Shown piece by piece: positions 21,455-33,384 of a stretch of 64,000 nt of DNA. Source of the DNA: Megaustenia siamemsis (lineage: Eukaryota > Mollusca > Gastropoda > Stylommatophora > Ariophantidae); the NCBI GenBank assembly GCA_032433765.1, contig JAVIAB010000051.1, forward strand, positions 51,362,030 to 51,426,029, in the 5' to 3' direction. Every line of letters begins with the position of its first letter. Position 1 is the first letter of the stretch. Both the position numbers and the translations under genes were made by a program. A model generated the notes under the pieces. It had not been told where the DNA came from. It did not search any database and was given only the letters and a program-made list of their open reading frames with translations.

Positions 21455-22205
21455 CCTCCCATGGTATATGGTGGATAGGCGGCAGGAACCATTGAACGCT
21501 ATGTCTGAAAAGTGTTCCTTCTTGCAGTGTCCTCATATTCCAAGTCCGGCTTGTTGCAGGAGCTACTGAGTTAAGTGCTCTGTGCACACCGTGAGCTGTG
21601 TGTCTCATCCGTATTGATCCTGCTTCGATATCCCGCTTGTTTACGATGAATGATGATATCGTATGACGGGGAACAGTTGGCTGTGTTCACTTTCTGCGCG
21701 GTTTCGCTTTATGTCTTTTGGCGTGTGCTGAGACTGCTACGATGGGGACTACAGTTACCTTTCTTTGTTTGGGAGATGAGTTAGTAATTCGAATGATTCC
21801 ACTGGCACGGGCGGTTGAGCAATTATGGATTTTAATTCGTTTGCTGTGATACCGAGGCCTTCCATAACCAATAACCAATAACTTGCTTGAAATTTCTCGT
21901 AACTGAACCTATAAACCTTTTTTGTTTATTATTTCTGCCCACCCAGAACTGGAAATTGTGGGGCTCACTTCGTCAAGTTCAGTCGGATATTTCAATGCAT
22001 ATTTAATTACTTTTTGTTGAATCACCGTCTTATTGTTAATCCCCATTTTAGACAAATCTGTCTATGCTATGTTAATAAAATGTTATTTAATTCCGTCATG
22101 TATTCCTTGAAATACGCTCTGGTCAGGATAAAGTCTACCAGACGCTTCTTCCGCTGAGAAAACTCATCCTTGTGGAGTCTGATGCAGGGTCTCTCTGTAT
22201 AGTTC
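21455..22205. other. Unassigned sequence
   Basis: No second exon of the preceding ORF can be defended here; no element seen. Confidence 0.4.
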
Positions 22206-22209
22206 AAAT

Positions 22210-22385
22210 TTGGGGCATGCGTGTTCACAACACTGAAAAAAATCAACAAAAAAACAACAGCAGAAAAAAGAGAGAGAGAATAATAGACAGTGCGAGGCAG
22301 GATAGAACCCGTACTTCTAGACACATCGCCTTGCTACGAGTGACTTTCGTTTCAGCATACTGCCAGCTAAGCAAACTAAAATAAT
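22210..22385 (-). mobile_element. tRNA-derived SINE-3-like copy
   Basis: On the minus strand a tRNA-like head (TTAGCTGGCAGTATGC, then B-box-like GGGTTCTATCC) is followed by CTGTCTATT and a TTCTGCTGTTGTTT tail. It shares layout and tail with 22575-22730. It is not a functional tRNA because no cloverleaf closes. Confidence 0.4.
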
Positions 22386-22574
22386 TGCTATCACTTCCGA
22401 TGTCACGCATGCGTACTAGGGAATAAATTGTTATCTATATTTCGTCTAATATTTTCTATTATTCTATAGAAAAGACAGATATACAATTTATTATCGAGTT
22501 GTGTTTGTAACGCTATCCTATAGTCACAAGTACACTTGTGTGAAAGACATCACGGTGATGCTAATTTTTTTTTT

Positions 22575-22730
22575 AAGGTTGTTTAGCCGGAAGCGTGCTG
22601 GAACGCAAGTTTGTCGTGGTTTGACTCTGTGTCGATGAGTACGAGTTCGATTCTGCTTCGGGCTGTCTGTTGAGCTTTGTGTTTTCTGTTGTTGATATTT
22701 ATTGGTTTTTCCTAGTGCCGTAAATATACC
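22575..22730 (+). mobile_element. tRNA-derived SINE-3-like copy
   Basis: A-box-like TTAGCCGGAAGCGTGCTGG and B-box-like GAGTTCGATTC are followed by GGCTGTCTGTTGAG and TTTCTGTTGTTGAT. Similar in order to 22210-22385 (minus) and 62310-62440. Confidence 0.45.
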
Positions 22731-23378
22731 TGTCCCTCAAAATGTTTCGTTTGTCTGTTGCCTTAGAGTTTCCACTATTATAATATTCATTTATTAATAT
22801 TTGTTTTCTCTGTAGTTACTCTGGTTTTGGTAGCCAGATCAGAGGAATGACTTTCTTGGATTTTAGCCTTTGATTCTCGTACGCTGGACTCATTGTTACA
22901 TTTTACTGGTCTCCTGTCAGTATTCCAGCGATATCCATCATCAGGGAAGTGACTACCCCTTACAACATGCAGTGAGTTATAGCCAACTATAGCTTTCAAA
23001 ATGCCCACGGGCAGAAAATAAAATCGGGAAACCCTCAACTATCATGACGTTATGAGGCTTGTGAGCTATAGACAGCTGACGTCACAATACCCACAACCGC
23101 CCCTACTCGTTGAGCTGAAAGCGTCACGCTAGTTGGAGGTTTTCTGGACATTTCCTGTCAACTCGTAGGCCTTTTGTAAATCTATATAGAGCTATGAGTT
23201 AGTAGTAGCATTTTGCTGGTATGTTGGCAACAATCACTTACATCCCATTTCTCTCTTTATATAACATGACCTAATAATGTCTTTCTTTCTGATGTGTGTC
23301 ATATAAGCTCGCTTTGAACATGGGTATCATAATTAAATCATTGGTTGGTCTTTTCTGGTAGTACATAAAGTAAGTACA
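22731..23378. other. Unassigned sequence
   Basis: No gene or element recognised. Confidence 0.35.
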
Positions 23379-23626
23379 GTAAAGTACCCCCGTCACGCCA
23401 GGTGGCGTATAGGTAAATATGGTGTTAGTGACCCTATATTTTACAGAACTTCAGCACATGATTTTTGGGGTAATGTGGTCGGTATTACGCCCGCGCCGCT
23501 TTACTTTCCCAGAAAAATCCGGTACCCATTTAAGGCTGGGTGAACCCGGAAGCCCTCGGTTGGGATCGAACCCCACCCCTTGTCCTTTGTAGACCAGTTC
23601 ACTAACCATTGAGCTATCGCGGCTCC
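23379..23626 (-). mobile_element. SINE-1 copy 4
   Basis: Complement of SINE-1 with head GGAGCCGCGATAGCTCAATG on the minus strand and B-box GGTTCGATCCC. The right side runs into a (CT)n tract at 23627-23674, which hides the target duplication. Confidence 0.9.
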
Positions 23627-23629
23627 TTA

Positions 23630-23674
<45 letters not shown>
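23627..23674. repeat. (CT)n microsatellite
   Basis: Near-pure dinucleotide tract directly 5' of the SINE head. Similar tracts lie at 31491-31541 and 50008-50042 and, as GA, at 63779-63832. Confidence 0.95.
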
Positions 23675-23676
<2 letters not shown>

Positions 23677-25164
23677 CAGGCTTAGCTGTTTAATACCTTG
23701 TTATATTTATTTCCATGCTTTCTATAGCTTTACTCGCGGCCCCGCTTGATATTTAATATATTTAATATTTGTGTATATGTCTTCCTGCAGTGGTGATGTC
23801 ACCAGTCTAGAGCTGACCAATGCTTCGTTCGAATCCATTGTGATTGACATCTAAAGGTGTAGACAGAATTAGACGTAGTAGTCGAACATTGTTCATTACT
23901 GATCTAATCTCTTGTCTGATCAAATAGGAAGAACACGGGCACAGTGCAGACAAAAGCGACGATCTCTTACTATGAATTGCAAATTTTCAATTTATTTTTA
24001 CACAGGAAACTGTGATATTATCGTGTTTATCAAACATAAAAGATTGGCACAACGAGGAGTTATTAAACCTTTTTCCTGCAAGCACAGGCAAGAAGATTGC
24101 AAAGCAAGCCGTATATTAGAATGATTTGGTCAAATGTTTTGGATACTTTTAGAGCTGACCATATTGCAATGAGATCTTATCGCATGAATAAGTCAGTCAA
24201 CCTTTGTATCCGCCATCTGTCGCGTGTGCTGTAACTGCTTAATTAATGACTTTGTCCGTTACACCTAGTTATGCCATTCAAAATTATGGACTATAAAATT
24301 AAAGGAAAAAAAAACAGCTATAAATCTGACTTCTCGAAGGGCATCTTTCTGACATGTCACAAAATATAGTCATGCCCATCTCTTATTTTATCCTTCCACT
24401 ACTTCCTTTCTTTTATTTGACTTATCTTTGTGCTGTTCATCGTAGAATGGTCTTAGTAAGCCCTGTAGATCGGCTAATATGTCCTTACCATAATAATGTG
24501 TGTCCCTATACCGCTGACACTATTGGCCATGTGGATTGTTCTCTTGTTGCACACTTCCGCACTGGGAATATGATCTCTAAAAATATCTTTCTGCACCATC
24601 ATACTTCCGGGCTCTGTATTCTTTTATTATTCTCAGAATTGAATATCATGTCGAAGGTTTCTCAACAGGCTTGGTGCGCAATCACATTACTTAATATGAG
24701 ATATTTATCTTAGAAAATCAGCGGCAATATCCTGCATATTTTACGTAAGCTACGTTTATCACTAATTCGTGTGAGGCTTGTTTTGAATTATTTCATACAG
24801 GGATATGAATAACCACTTTGTGAAATTCAATGCCTTTGTTTAAATGATTATTTCAAGCATAAAAAAATATTCTTGAATGTTGTATGACTAGTAGTTTTTA
24901 ATGTGTTCTTACTTTCATGTCTGCTCTGAAAATTGCTGATTTAGAATGTAACCTTGGTTGATAAATCATGAATGACTTTGTTGTATGACGAAGTAATGTC
25001 TTCACTTATTTATCCAACTGTAAAATAGAGCGTTCGTTTGTCTTGTTTAACACTTTAAATTGTAACGTAGATTGTGCATATCACTTATCGTATCTATCTG
25101 TACCAGAGAACGCATGTCTTAATTATCACACTCATTTGAGTAGCGTTGTGGGGAGTTGCAATTA
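23675..25164. other. Unassigned sequence
   Basis: About 1.5 kb. A 119-codon ORF at 24354-24713 begins with a hydrophobic stretch but shows no domain, splice signals or repeat homology; I do not support it as a gene. Confidence 0.4.
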
Positions 25165-25860
25165 TTTTTTACCCCGTCCAAAATCATGAGATTGAAGACC
25201 CAGACTTTGCTGATGACACAGCTGTCCTCTCATAAAATCATAAATAAATGCAAGATAGAGTGAGAATACTTTACGAGGAGTCACAAAAGCTAGGATTGAA
25301 AATAAATAGAAATAAAAGAAAAATCATAAACATGAAAGAAGTTGGCAATAATCAAACAGCACTGGAAGAAATATATTTCCATGATGTTGAATCATATTTA
25401 ATTAATTTAATTAACTAATAATAGCAAAATATTTTCTCAATATTCCTATATGGTGCAGAAACATGGACATTAGACAAGAAACCAGAACAGAAAATTGAAT
25501 GCCTTTGAAATGTGGACATATATAAGAATAGGTAGAATTGGGGGAAAGAAAAGAAAATAAATAAAATAAATAATGAAGTCTTAAAACAACTAAAATTGAA
25601 AAGAGAATTACTAAATACAATTCAAACAAGACAAATGCGATTTTTGGGCCATGTTAAAGGACACAACAGCCTACTAAAAGTAATCTTGGAGGGGAAAATA
25701 CAATATAAAAGAGGTAGAGGCAGACCAAGACTAACATGGACGAGTAATATCAAAAGATGAACAAGTCAACCTATGCAAACTGCACCATCAAAGCAAGTGA
25801 CAGAGCAGAATGGCGCTCTATGGTAGCTAACCTTCATTGCAGAGATGGCACTCGATGATG
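25165..25860 (+). mobile_element. LINE family E, 3' part with RT remnant
   Basis: Plus-strand remnants: PDFADDTAVLS (catalytic FADD of RT, about 25198-25230), QKLGLKINRNK, then a terminal FLGHVKGHNSLLK, RGRGRPRLTW, IKR-TSQP region and a TCGATGATGATGAG tail. Multiple stops. Matches 41735-42105 and 55320-55580. Confidence 0.8.
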
Positions 25861-26019
25861 ATGAGAACCATATATATATATATACATGTGTGTGTGCGTG
25901 CGTGTGTGTAGACAGTAATATAGACAACGATGGAGTAACAGAGAATGACACAAAAATAAGAATTCAAAAGGGTAACAGGAGCTTTATTTCACAATGAAAC
26001 ATGAAGTAAAACAAAAAGG

Positions 26020-26400
26020 AACAGTCCCGGGATACAGACTTTCATTTATGGATGCTTACGCAGAGAAAAAGGATGGAAATGGAAAAACAAAATCACTAAC
26101 TTAGAACTACGTGACAATACCAGACAAAAGCACCAGTGGACAGAGAGTGGCAACAAAGACTATGCCTGGCTACGATACACACCGCAGAAGCCAATTGCGA
26201 ATGTTGTACACAGGTCTTATATTGGGAACCCCCAAAGAAAAGACAAAGAGGACGGCCACAATAGACTTGCAGAAGATATCTGGAAACAAAGGCAAAAAAT
26301 ATTGAGAAGACTTGTAGTGATCTTAAAAGAATGACATCAAGCAGAACGGCTTGGAAAGTCTTTGTTTAAGACCTATGCTCCATATGGAATTGAAAAGTAG
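26020..26400 (+). mobile_element. LINE family D, 3' fragment
   Basis: Begins with the block TGGATGCTTACGCAGA also seen in the complement of 13900-13940 and ends at the CCTATGCTCCATATGGA block. The frame reads RSQLRML, then PKEKTKRT, then SRTAWKVFV in a shifted frame. 5'-truncated and decayed. Confidence 0.75.
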
Positions 26401-26692
26401 AAGTGTGTCGCACTGGTACTTGTTAGATCGTGCAGCTTCGGGATTTATTTGATTTGTCTTTTCATCTGATTCCTGGTTTTCCTCGTGCATTAAAAGCAGC
26501 CATGTGCGCTCCCGTTTAATGCGATAACCGAACTATTCTATTTTAGGATGATGCATATGTTTAATGCAATTTGCCCATCAAATTATCATTATCTATCTAT
26601 CTATCTATTGACCTTTCGAGCCGTAACCGGCCCATAGGGCGTAGACCAAGATACACCTCTCCTATATGAATTTTTGTTCTAGCAGTTTTCTT

Positions 26693-27412
26693 TTAAAGAT
26701 ATTTTATCAAATCTCGCCATCTGTCTCTGTTCTGTGCAAGCAGTTCTATCTCATTGAGGGAGCCGATTCCTGCTGCTCTTGCCTCTCTCATCAATGTTCT
26801 TCTCAGTGTCTCCCTGGGTCTTCCTCTTTTTCTTTTACCTGTTGTTTCCCATATGAGGGCTTGCTTTGCTATTCGATTATTATCTCTTCTCATCACATGT
26901 CCAACGTATGACCATCGTCTTTTCTTTATTACTGAAGATATTAGTGGTTGATTGGAGATTTCTCTAATTTCCTCGTTTGTTTTGAATTCGTTCCATTCTA
27001 TACCAAGTATTTTCCTTAGACATTTATTTTCGAATGCGTTCAACTTTGTTTCTATATCTCTTGTTGTTTTCCAGCTTTCACACGCATACGTAAGGGTTGA
27101 TAGTACATTTGATTTGAATAGCCTAAGTTTTGTGTTTGTGCTAATGAGTTTTGATTTCCACAACTTTTCAAGGCTTCTGAAAGACATTGCTGCTTTAGCC
27201 AGTCTGATTCTAATTTCTTTGCTTGTATCCCCTTCTCGATCAATGTGACTTCCAAGATAGATGAAGTGATCGATCTCTTCTACTGGTTTGTTTTCCATGT
27301 ATATTTTGTCACTTGTTGGAATTAAACTTTTCATGACTTTAGTCTTTTCATGATTGACCTCAAGCCCAATTTTGCTGGCTATTGATGATAGTTCATTTGT
27401 GTTTTCCTGCAT
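26693..27412 (-). pseudogene. LINE family C: C-terminal part
   Basis: A 239-residue open block: SKIGLEVNHEKTKVM, HFIYLGSHID, RIRLAKAAMSFRSL, TYACESWKTTRD, FENKCLRKILGI, RRWSYVGHVMRRDNNRIAKQAL, KRKRGRPRETLRRT and NRDRWRDLIKYL. This is the conserved post-catalytic region of non-LTR polymerases, including the terminal G-x-R-x-RGRP basic motif. It is one of the longest intact LINE pieces in the window, and the copy at 47413 is close to it, so family C has been active fairly recently. Confidence 0.88.
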
Positions 27413-28489
27413 CGTTTTATCTGATTGCTGATGAGAACTATGTCATCAGCAAAGTCCAGGTCCTCCAAATGGTCTCCTTGTATCCATTCGATGCCTTTAT
27501 TACCAGTGCAGCATTTCTTCATTATGAAGTCCATAACAATTCCAAATAACAAGGGCGATAAAATACATCCTTGTTTAACCCCAGTTTCTATTGGGAAACA
27601 TTCGCTCAGTCCTTCCTCTGTTCGAACTGCACATGTGTAACCATCATACATGTCTTTGATAATATTTATGATTTTTGATGGTAAGCCATATTGCTTCAGA
27701 ATTTTCCACAAAGAATCTCTATGAATACTATCAAATGCTTTTTTGAAGTCGATGAGTTAAGTACAAAAGGTTTTTGCTTTTCAATGTGTTCCTCCAATAT
27801 AAGTCGTAGAGTGAAAATGTGGTCAAGACAGCTTCTCCCTTTTCTAAACCCAGCCTGTTCTTCACGCATTACTGTATCTATTGAATCCTTTATTCTATTT
27901 AGGATGATTTTACAGAATAATTTTGAGGCAACTGACAAAAGTGTCACGCCTCTCCAATTGTTACAATCTCTAAGATTGCCCTTTTTGGGATCTTAACAAT
28001 GATTCCTTTTTTCCATTTATGAGGCGTCTTCTCTGTTTTCCAAATGATGTTGAACATTTTTTGGAGATGTATTAAATTATGGCTATCAATTGCCTTGAGG
28101 ATCTCAGCTGTTAACTTATCCTCTCCAGCAGCCTTGTTATTGGTCATTAGCTTTAAGGTGGTTTCTATTTCACTCAAGGTGAAGTCATCTAAATTTACAT
28201 CTAATTCTGCTGCTGGTGTTTCAGCTTCAAAATCTATTAAACTGTGAGGTAGTGGACGGTTAAGAATTTCTTTGAAGTGTTCCGCCCAACGGGCTTTTAT
28301 GTCTGCGCTTGTTGTTAGCATTAATCCAGATTTGTCTAGAATTGGTGTTCCACTGGATGTATAGGTGTTTGTCAGCATCTTTTGTACAGTATAAAGAGTT
28401 CTGCTGTCTCCTGTAATTGCAGCTGTCTCTGCTTTCTCTGCCAAGTTGTCTATATAAGCTCTTGTATCTCTTCTTGCCGAACTTTTCAC
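27379..28489 (-). pseudogene. LINE family C: reverse transcriptase core
   Basis: RT in three overlapping frames: 28489-27944 holds NNKAAGEDKLTAEILKA and WKKGIIVKIPK; 27947-27696 holds EEQAGFRKGRSCLDHIFTL; 27711-27379 holds GVKQGCILSPLLF and DLDFADDIVLIS. The first catalytic Asp region is disturbed near 27750 (frame change and small deletion, where F-D-F would be expected), so the enzyme is inactive. Overlaps at the frame joints indicate single-base indels. Confidence 0.85.
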
Positions 28490-28497
28490 TTTGTTGT

Positions 28498-28881
28498 CTA
28501 ATTCTTTGTATGTTGCTTTTGCCAGAACCTTTCAAGATCTGTCTTTACATTAGTCATGGCTCTCTTCGCTTCTCTTCTTTCTTTGATGTATTTCCATGTG
28601 GTGTCTGAGATCCAAGCTCGTTTTTCTATTTTCTTCAGTCCAGCACTTGCTTCTGCTGCTGTCATTAGTATTTTGCTCTGTGAGTCCCACATTTCATTGA
28701 TATCTAAGTCTATTTCACCAAGTGCTGAATAACAATTACTTAGCTCTATGTTAAACTTTTCCTTTATTGCTTCATCTTTCAGTTTATGACTATCAATTTT
28801 ATGTGTAATTGACCTCTTCTGTTGGTTTCTAAATTTTAATCTTATTTTCCCAATGCACAGGTTGTGGTCACATTCATTCAT
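28498..28881 (-). pseudogene. LINE family C: endonuclease-RT linker
   Basis: A 127-residue open block starting near NECDHNLC (equivalent to the SDH motif that ends the endonuclease) followed by a charged linker with W-DSQSKIL, KRAWISDTTWKYIKERREAKR. It joins to the RT block by a frameshift near 28490. Confidence 0.75.
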
Positions 28882-29061
28882 TATCTATAGAAACCTTAAA
28901 TTCTTTTTTTATTTCTGTGCTGATGTAAATACTAATTAATCGCAGCCATATAATTCGTGTATGCCTATAGAATTTCATCTTCGTACACCATTAGACGTCA
29001 TTCTTATTAAGTTCAAGTAAAGCTTTGGTAAACTCAAGGCGGATGACATCTCCTTATGCTT

Positions 29062-29317
29062 CTTCTTCTTCTTTTACCCCCGTCACGCCAAGTGGCGTAT
29101 AGGGAATATGGTGTTAGTGACCATAAATTTTACAGACCTTCAGCACATGATTTTTGGGGAGTGTGGTTGGTATATCGCCCGTGCCGCTTCACTTTCCCAG
29201 AAAAAAATCGGGTACCCATTTAAGGCTGGGTTAACCCGGAAGCCCTCGGTTGGGATCAAACCCTACCCCTTGTCCTTTGTAGTCCAGTTCGCTAACCATT
29301 GAGCCATCGCGGCTCCT
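29062..29317 (-). mobile_element. SINE-1 copy 5
   Basis: A 13-bp duplication TCTCCTTATGCTT lies at 29049-29061 and 29318-29330. Head GGAGCCGCGATGGCTCAATG on the minus strand. The 3' side has a TTCTTCTTCTTTT tract instead of the TTTAC tail. Confidence 0.93.
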
Positions 29318-29330
29318 TCTCCTTATGCTT

Positions 29331-29790
29331 GTCCAGATAATATACTGGTGGTAGCCACATCTCTTCATCATATGCGAGGCATAGTTGTAGTAGATGTCAT
29401 TTTGTCTATGAAACAGCCACATTCATCGAATATTCCTATATTTTCTAAACTCTGGCGCCTTGGTGGTTGTGGCAAACAGCCATGATTTGTCCGTTGGTAA
29501 TATATTGATGTCTTATACTGTATACTGTTCCACCAAGCACCTTCTCTCGCGAATTAACATGTCAATGTTGGGTACACATATGCGACCGCTGAATGAACAA
29601 GATGCGTTTTAGGTTCCTGGCCTCATATTCTTTTGCTTGCGTGCGTCTTTTATCATTTTCCCATACTTACGGTTTTGAAAATATAATGCTTCAGTCTGTT
29701 TTGGCCTGTTAAGAGTATAACAAATTGTTACCTTTTCTTTTCTGTCAAACTGGTAGTAGGTAACATTTTTTGGGGTAATCCTGTAGTTTA
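29331..29790. other. Unassigned sequence
   Basis: No gene or element recognised. Confidence 0.35.
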
Positions 29791-30287
29791 TATTTTGATT
29801 CTGACAAACCTCTTTGTTTCCTCATAGAGGTTATTTCTATATTTTGATTCTGACAAACCTCTTTGTTTCCTCATAGAGGTTATTTCTATATTTTGATTCT
29901 GACAAACCTCTTTGTTTCCTCATAGAGGTTATTTCTATATTTTGATTCTGACAAACCTCTTTGTTTCCTCATAGAGGTTATTTCTATATTTTGATTCTGA
30001 CAAACCTCTTTGTTTCCTCATAGAGGTTATTTCTATATTTTGATTCTGACAAACCTCTTTGTTTCCTCATAGAGGTTATTTCTATATTTTGATTCTGACA
30101 AACCTCTTTGTTTCCTCATAGAGGTTATTTCTATATTTTGATTCTGACAAACCTCTTTGTTTCCTCATAGAGGTTATTTCTATATTTTGATTCTGACAAA
30201 CCTCTTTGTTTCCTCATAGAGGTTATTTCTATATTTTGATTCTGACAAACCTCTTTGTTTCCTCATAGAGGTTATTTCTATATTTTG
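29791..30287. repeat. 49-bp tandem array, 10 near-identical copies, hairpin in each unit
   Basis: Ten units of 49 bp with no substitution that I can see between them. Each unit contains AACCTCT, a 12-base loop and AGAGGTT, a perfect 7-bp stem. The lack of variation suggests recent expansion or strong homogenisation. Confidence 0.96.
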
Positions 30288-30289
30288 CT

Positions 30290-30831
30290 GGTATGGGAAA
30301 TAACCATACTACGTTGCTAACGTGTCTGTCTTGCCATTGCAGGTATATCAGTGTCTAAATGACTTAATTGTTTAGCTAATAATTTCGTCCGTGTCTACAA
30401 ACTTGTTCGTGGGTTTGTCCTTACAACTTCAATTTCATTAAATTGATTTAATGCTCTTCCGGCTGAATCCACGCAGGAGTTTCTATTAATTAGCTGTGGG
30501 AAGCAGCTTATTTGAGAATGTCTTTGGAGTATACTTTCTATGTGGTTTCCATTTTGTTTGCATTAAATATTAGTGTTCCTTTTTGCCGCTAATAAATATG
30601 GTAAAGTTTACGTGTTCATCTCTCAAAAAAACTTGTGGAAGATAAATGAGTATTTGTGACGATCTTTGCACTGAATCGCCATGTTTTATGTCATATTATA
30701 TTCTGTTAATGGAATATGTTTCATTGCAGTCGATGCATCAGCATATCCGCACCACGGCCCAGTCTTGCTCCTCGCGTGTGTAGACTGATTGTTCCTGCCA
30801 GATGTTCATTGTATTTACATTTACTTTTCTC
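30290..30831. other. Unassigned sequence
   Basis: No gene or element recognised. Confidence 0.35.
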
Positions 30832-30844
30832 ACTAAGCACAACA

Positions 30845-31111
30845 CTGGAGCCGCGATAGCTCACTGGCTAGTGAACTGGACTACAAAGGACAAAAAGTAG
30901 AGTTCGATTCCAAACGACGGCTTCCGGTTCACCCAGCGTTAAATGGATACCGGATTTTTTCTGGAAAAGTACAGCGGCACGGGCGTAATACCGACCACAT
31001 TACCCCAAAAATCATGTGCCGAAGGTCTGTAAAATTTATGGTCTCTAAAACCAATATTCCCTATATGCCACTTGTCGTGACGGTGGTACTTTACTTTTTA
31101 ATTTTTTTTTT
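30845..31111 (+). mobile_element. SINE-1 copy 6
   Basis: A 13-bp duplication ACTAAGCACAACA lies at 30832-30844 and 31112-31124. Head GGAGCCGCGATAGCTCACTGG; B-box region GAGTTCGATTCC. The 3' tail TACTTTACTTTTTAATTTTTT shows the T-rich ending best. Confidence 0.94.
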
Positions 31112-31124
31112 ACTAAGCACAACA

Positions 31125-31488
31125 GATCGACAGACCCATTTACCACCCCTAAATCTATCAGTCTCTTTGCGTTCTTCTACTCTACAAATTTGTATTTTTC
31201 CTTTTAAATTGCACTTTACTAATCATATTGCATTAATGTATGCGTATAATAGTCATGTGCTTTTTTTTCACTTAGGCTTAATAATGCGTAATCTTTGTTT
31301 GTATTATTTGACTTTGTTTATTCATTCTTTTAGTCATTTTTTTTTCTTGCAATCTTGGCTTGTTCGCTCACATTTCTACTTATCGCGTTAAAAGTTATCG
31401 TATTTCCATTACAACGTAAATGCCATTAATTAGTAACATTATCTATTGCCTTTGCCAAAGCCACACAAATATCTATAATTTCTTAATA

Positions 31489-31543
<55 letters not shown>

Positions 31544-32138
31544 GATCAGGACTCAATCAGAGTAGGATTCCAGAATTCCACATGAAGTCAGCTGTCAGGC
31601 TAAGTGTGTTGATCGCCCCCACAGACAGAACATCACAAGTAGAGTTCGCCAGATCCACACTGATTGAACACCCGTTAATACGTTGCACTGTGTTCTGCGC
31701 CAGTGGCCCAGTGCATCCGATTTCAGCCAGCATTTTATTCGGGTTTGCTTTTCCTAATTTTCTTAATATATATCATTTCGAATGATTTCATTTTCTAGCT
31801 ATTTTTTTAATTAATATCTGCAACGTCTGTCTTTGAAATCTATTATGTAAGATCAATACCACAAAATATTAAATTCGATGTAAAGTTAAATTACAATATA
31901 TTTCTTCGTTGAAAAGAACAGGAAGCATTAATTTTATAAGTAATTGATGATACGACATACTGGCAGAGAGAAAGATAAATACTTGCTGTCTTTGGACTCA
32001 GTGCAAACCAGTCTATTTTACAGGCATACTAAAGGCGAAGGTAAGATGGGAAGTGTTGGTTGTCACGGACATTTGAAAAAAGGGGAGTTAAGGGAAGAAT
32101 TGGGGGCAAGGCACAGACAAGCGTCTGGGTTGAAAGTG
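31125..32138. other. Unassigned sequence with a (CT)n tract at 31491-31541
   Basis: Apart from the (CT)n tract nothing is recognised. ORFs through the tract (Ser-Leu repeats) are artefacts. Confidence 0.4.
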
Positions 32139-32541
32139 GTCAGTGACTCAAAACTGCTTGCTTGTCACAGTCAGTGATTCAAGATTGTTTTTTGTCAGTC
32201 AGTGACTCAAAGCTGTTTGCTTGTCAGAGTCAATGATTCAAAGCTGTTTGCTTGTCAGAGTCAGTGACTCAAAGCTGTTTGCTTCTCAGAGTCAGTGACT
32301 CAAAACTGTTTGCTTGTCAGAGTCGGTGACTCAAAGCTGTTTGCTTGTGAGAGTCAGTGACTCAAAGCTGCTCGATTGTCAGAGTCAGTGACTCAAAGCT
32401 GTTTGCTTGTCAGAGTCAGTGATTCAAGGTTGCTTGCCTGTCAGAGTCAGTGATTCAATGTTCCTTATTTGTCAGTCTGTGAATTAAAGCTGCTTGCTTG
32501 TCACAATCAGTGATTAAAAGCGGATTGCTTGTCAGAGTCAG
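32139..32541. repeat. 31-bp tandem array, about 13 diverged copies
   Basis: The unit core is GTCAGTGACTCAAAGCTG followed by TTTGCTTGTCAGA. Copies differ at many positions (GATTCAAGG, ACTCAAAAC and others), so this is an older array than the 49-bp one. Confidence 0.93.
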
Positions 32542-33322
32542 CTATAACAGCTGATGCAGACAATGTCTCAGCTGCCCGTGGTACCTCTGAAACAGAAAAA
32601 CTCGACTCTCCAAATGAGCGGGGATCGAGAGGGAGACGACCCTGCACCAGAAATGATGTACTGATGCGAGATATGTTGAACCAAACGGCATAAACACATC
32701 ACAGCTTCCTGTAAACTACAACACAACGTATCAACACCCAATAACGTCGGTTTGACGGCTGATAATAAAGGGAGTTACCGTCGATCAAACGAAGAAATTG
32801 AAGATGAAGAAACAGAAAAAGTAAAGAAAATATATATCCATAGGCGATAATTAATTTGGTTTACTCTGCATTTTGTAATAATGTTGATTTTATGTCAGTC
32901 TCCATTAATAATCTATTTAGTCAGCTTGTGTTCGGAAGTCGGTGCTCCGGTTAAAGAACTCGAAGATCTCCAGAAATCGACGCCATACCAGGAAATTTAA
33001 TTCAAACAGCAGAGCCAAATAATCATAACATTCACCTCATTCTGAAATAAAACCTAACAGAAAAATGCCAATTATCCACAAAATATACTAGTAGATTATT
33101 ATCTTCATTTTACCATAGCGTCAATTACTCATCGACGGAGGAAATATGAATACCTCCGAAGACGGTGTTATCTTTGGCAAGGGGCCCTCTGTGCACACGA
33201 CTTCCAGGGAAAAACGGATTAACACACAATTTCAGTTTCTACTCTCTAGGGACTTCTTCTACTCTCTAGGGACTTCTTCTACTCTCTAGGGACTTCACCA
33301 GAGATGAAAGCTGGCAAACGCA

Positions 33323-33384
<62 letters not shown>

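Larger units (their letters stand above)
26584..28885 (-). mobile_element. LINE family C, about 2.3 kb, with (TAGA)n tail
   Basis: Minus-strand non-LTR element from the EN-RT linker to the 3' end. Coding blocks run 28881-28498, 28489-27944, 27947-27696, 27711-27379 and 27412-26693. The 3' end is followed by a TATCTATC tract read on the plus strand, that is (TAGA)n on the element's strand. A second copy at 47413-48258 has the same tail and 3' start TTGACCTTTCGAGCCGTA. The endonuclease is missing (5'-truncated at about 28885). Confidence 0.88.

Noticed and set aside
24354..24713. 119-codon ORF with a hydrophobic N-terminus
   Set aside because: No domain, codon pattern, splice signal or neighbouring exon; length is within chance for AT-rich DNA of this size.
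26693..28881. A host reverse transcriptase or telomerase gene
   Set aside because: Frames are broken, a second 5'-truncated copy with the same microsatellite tail exists at 47413; it is a LINE.
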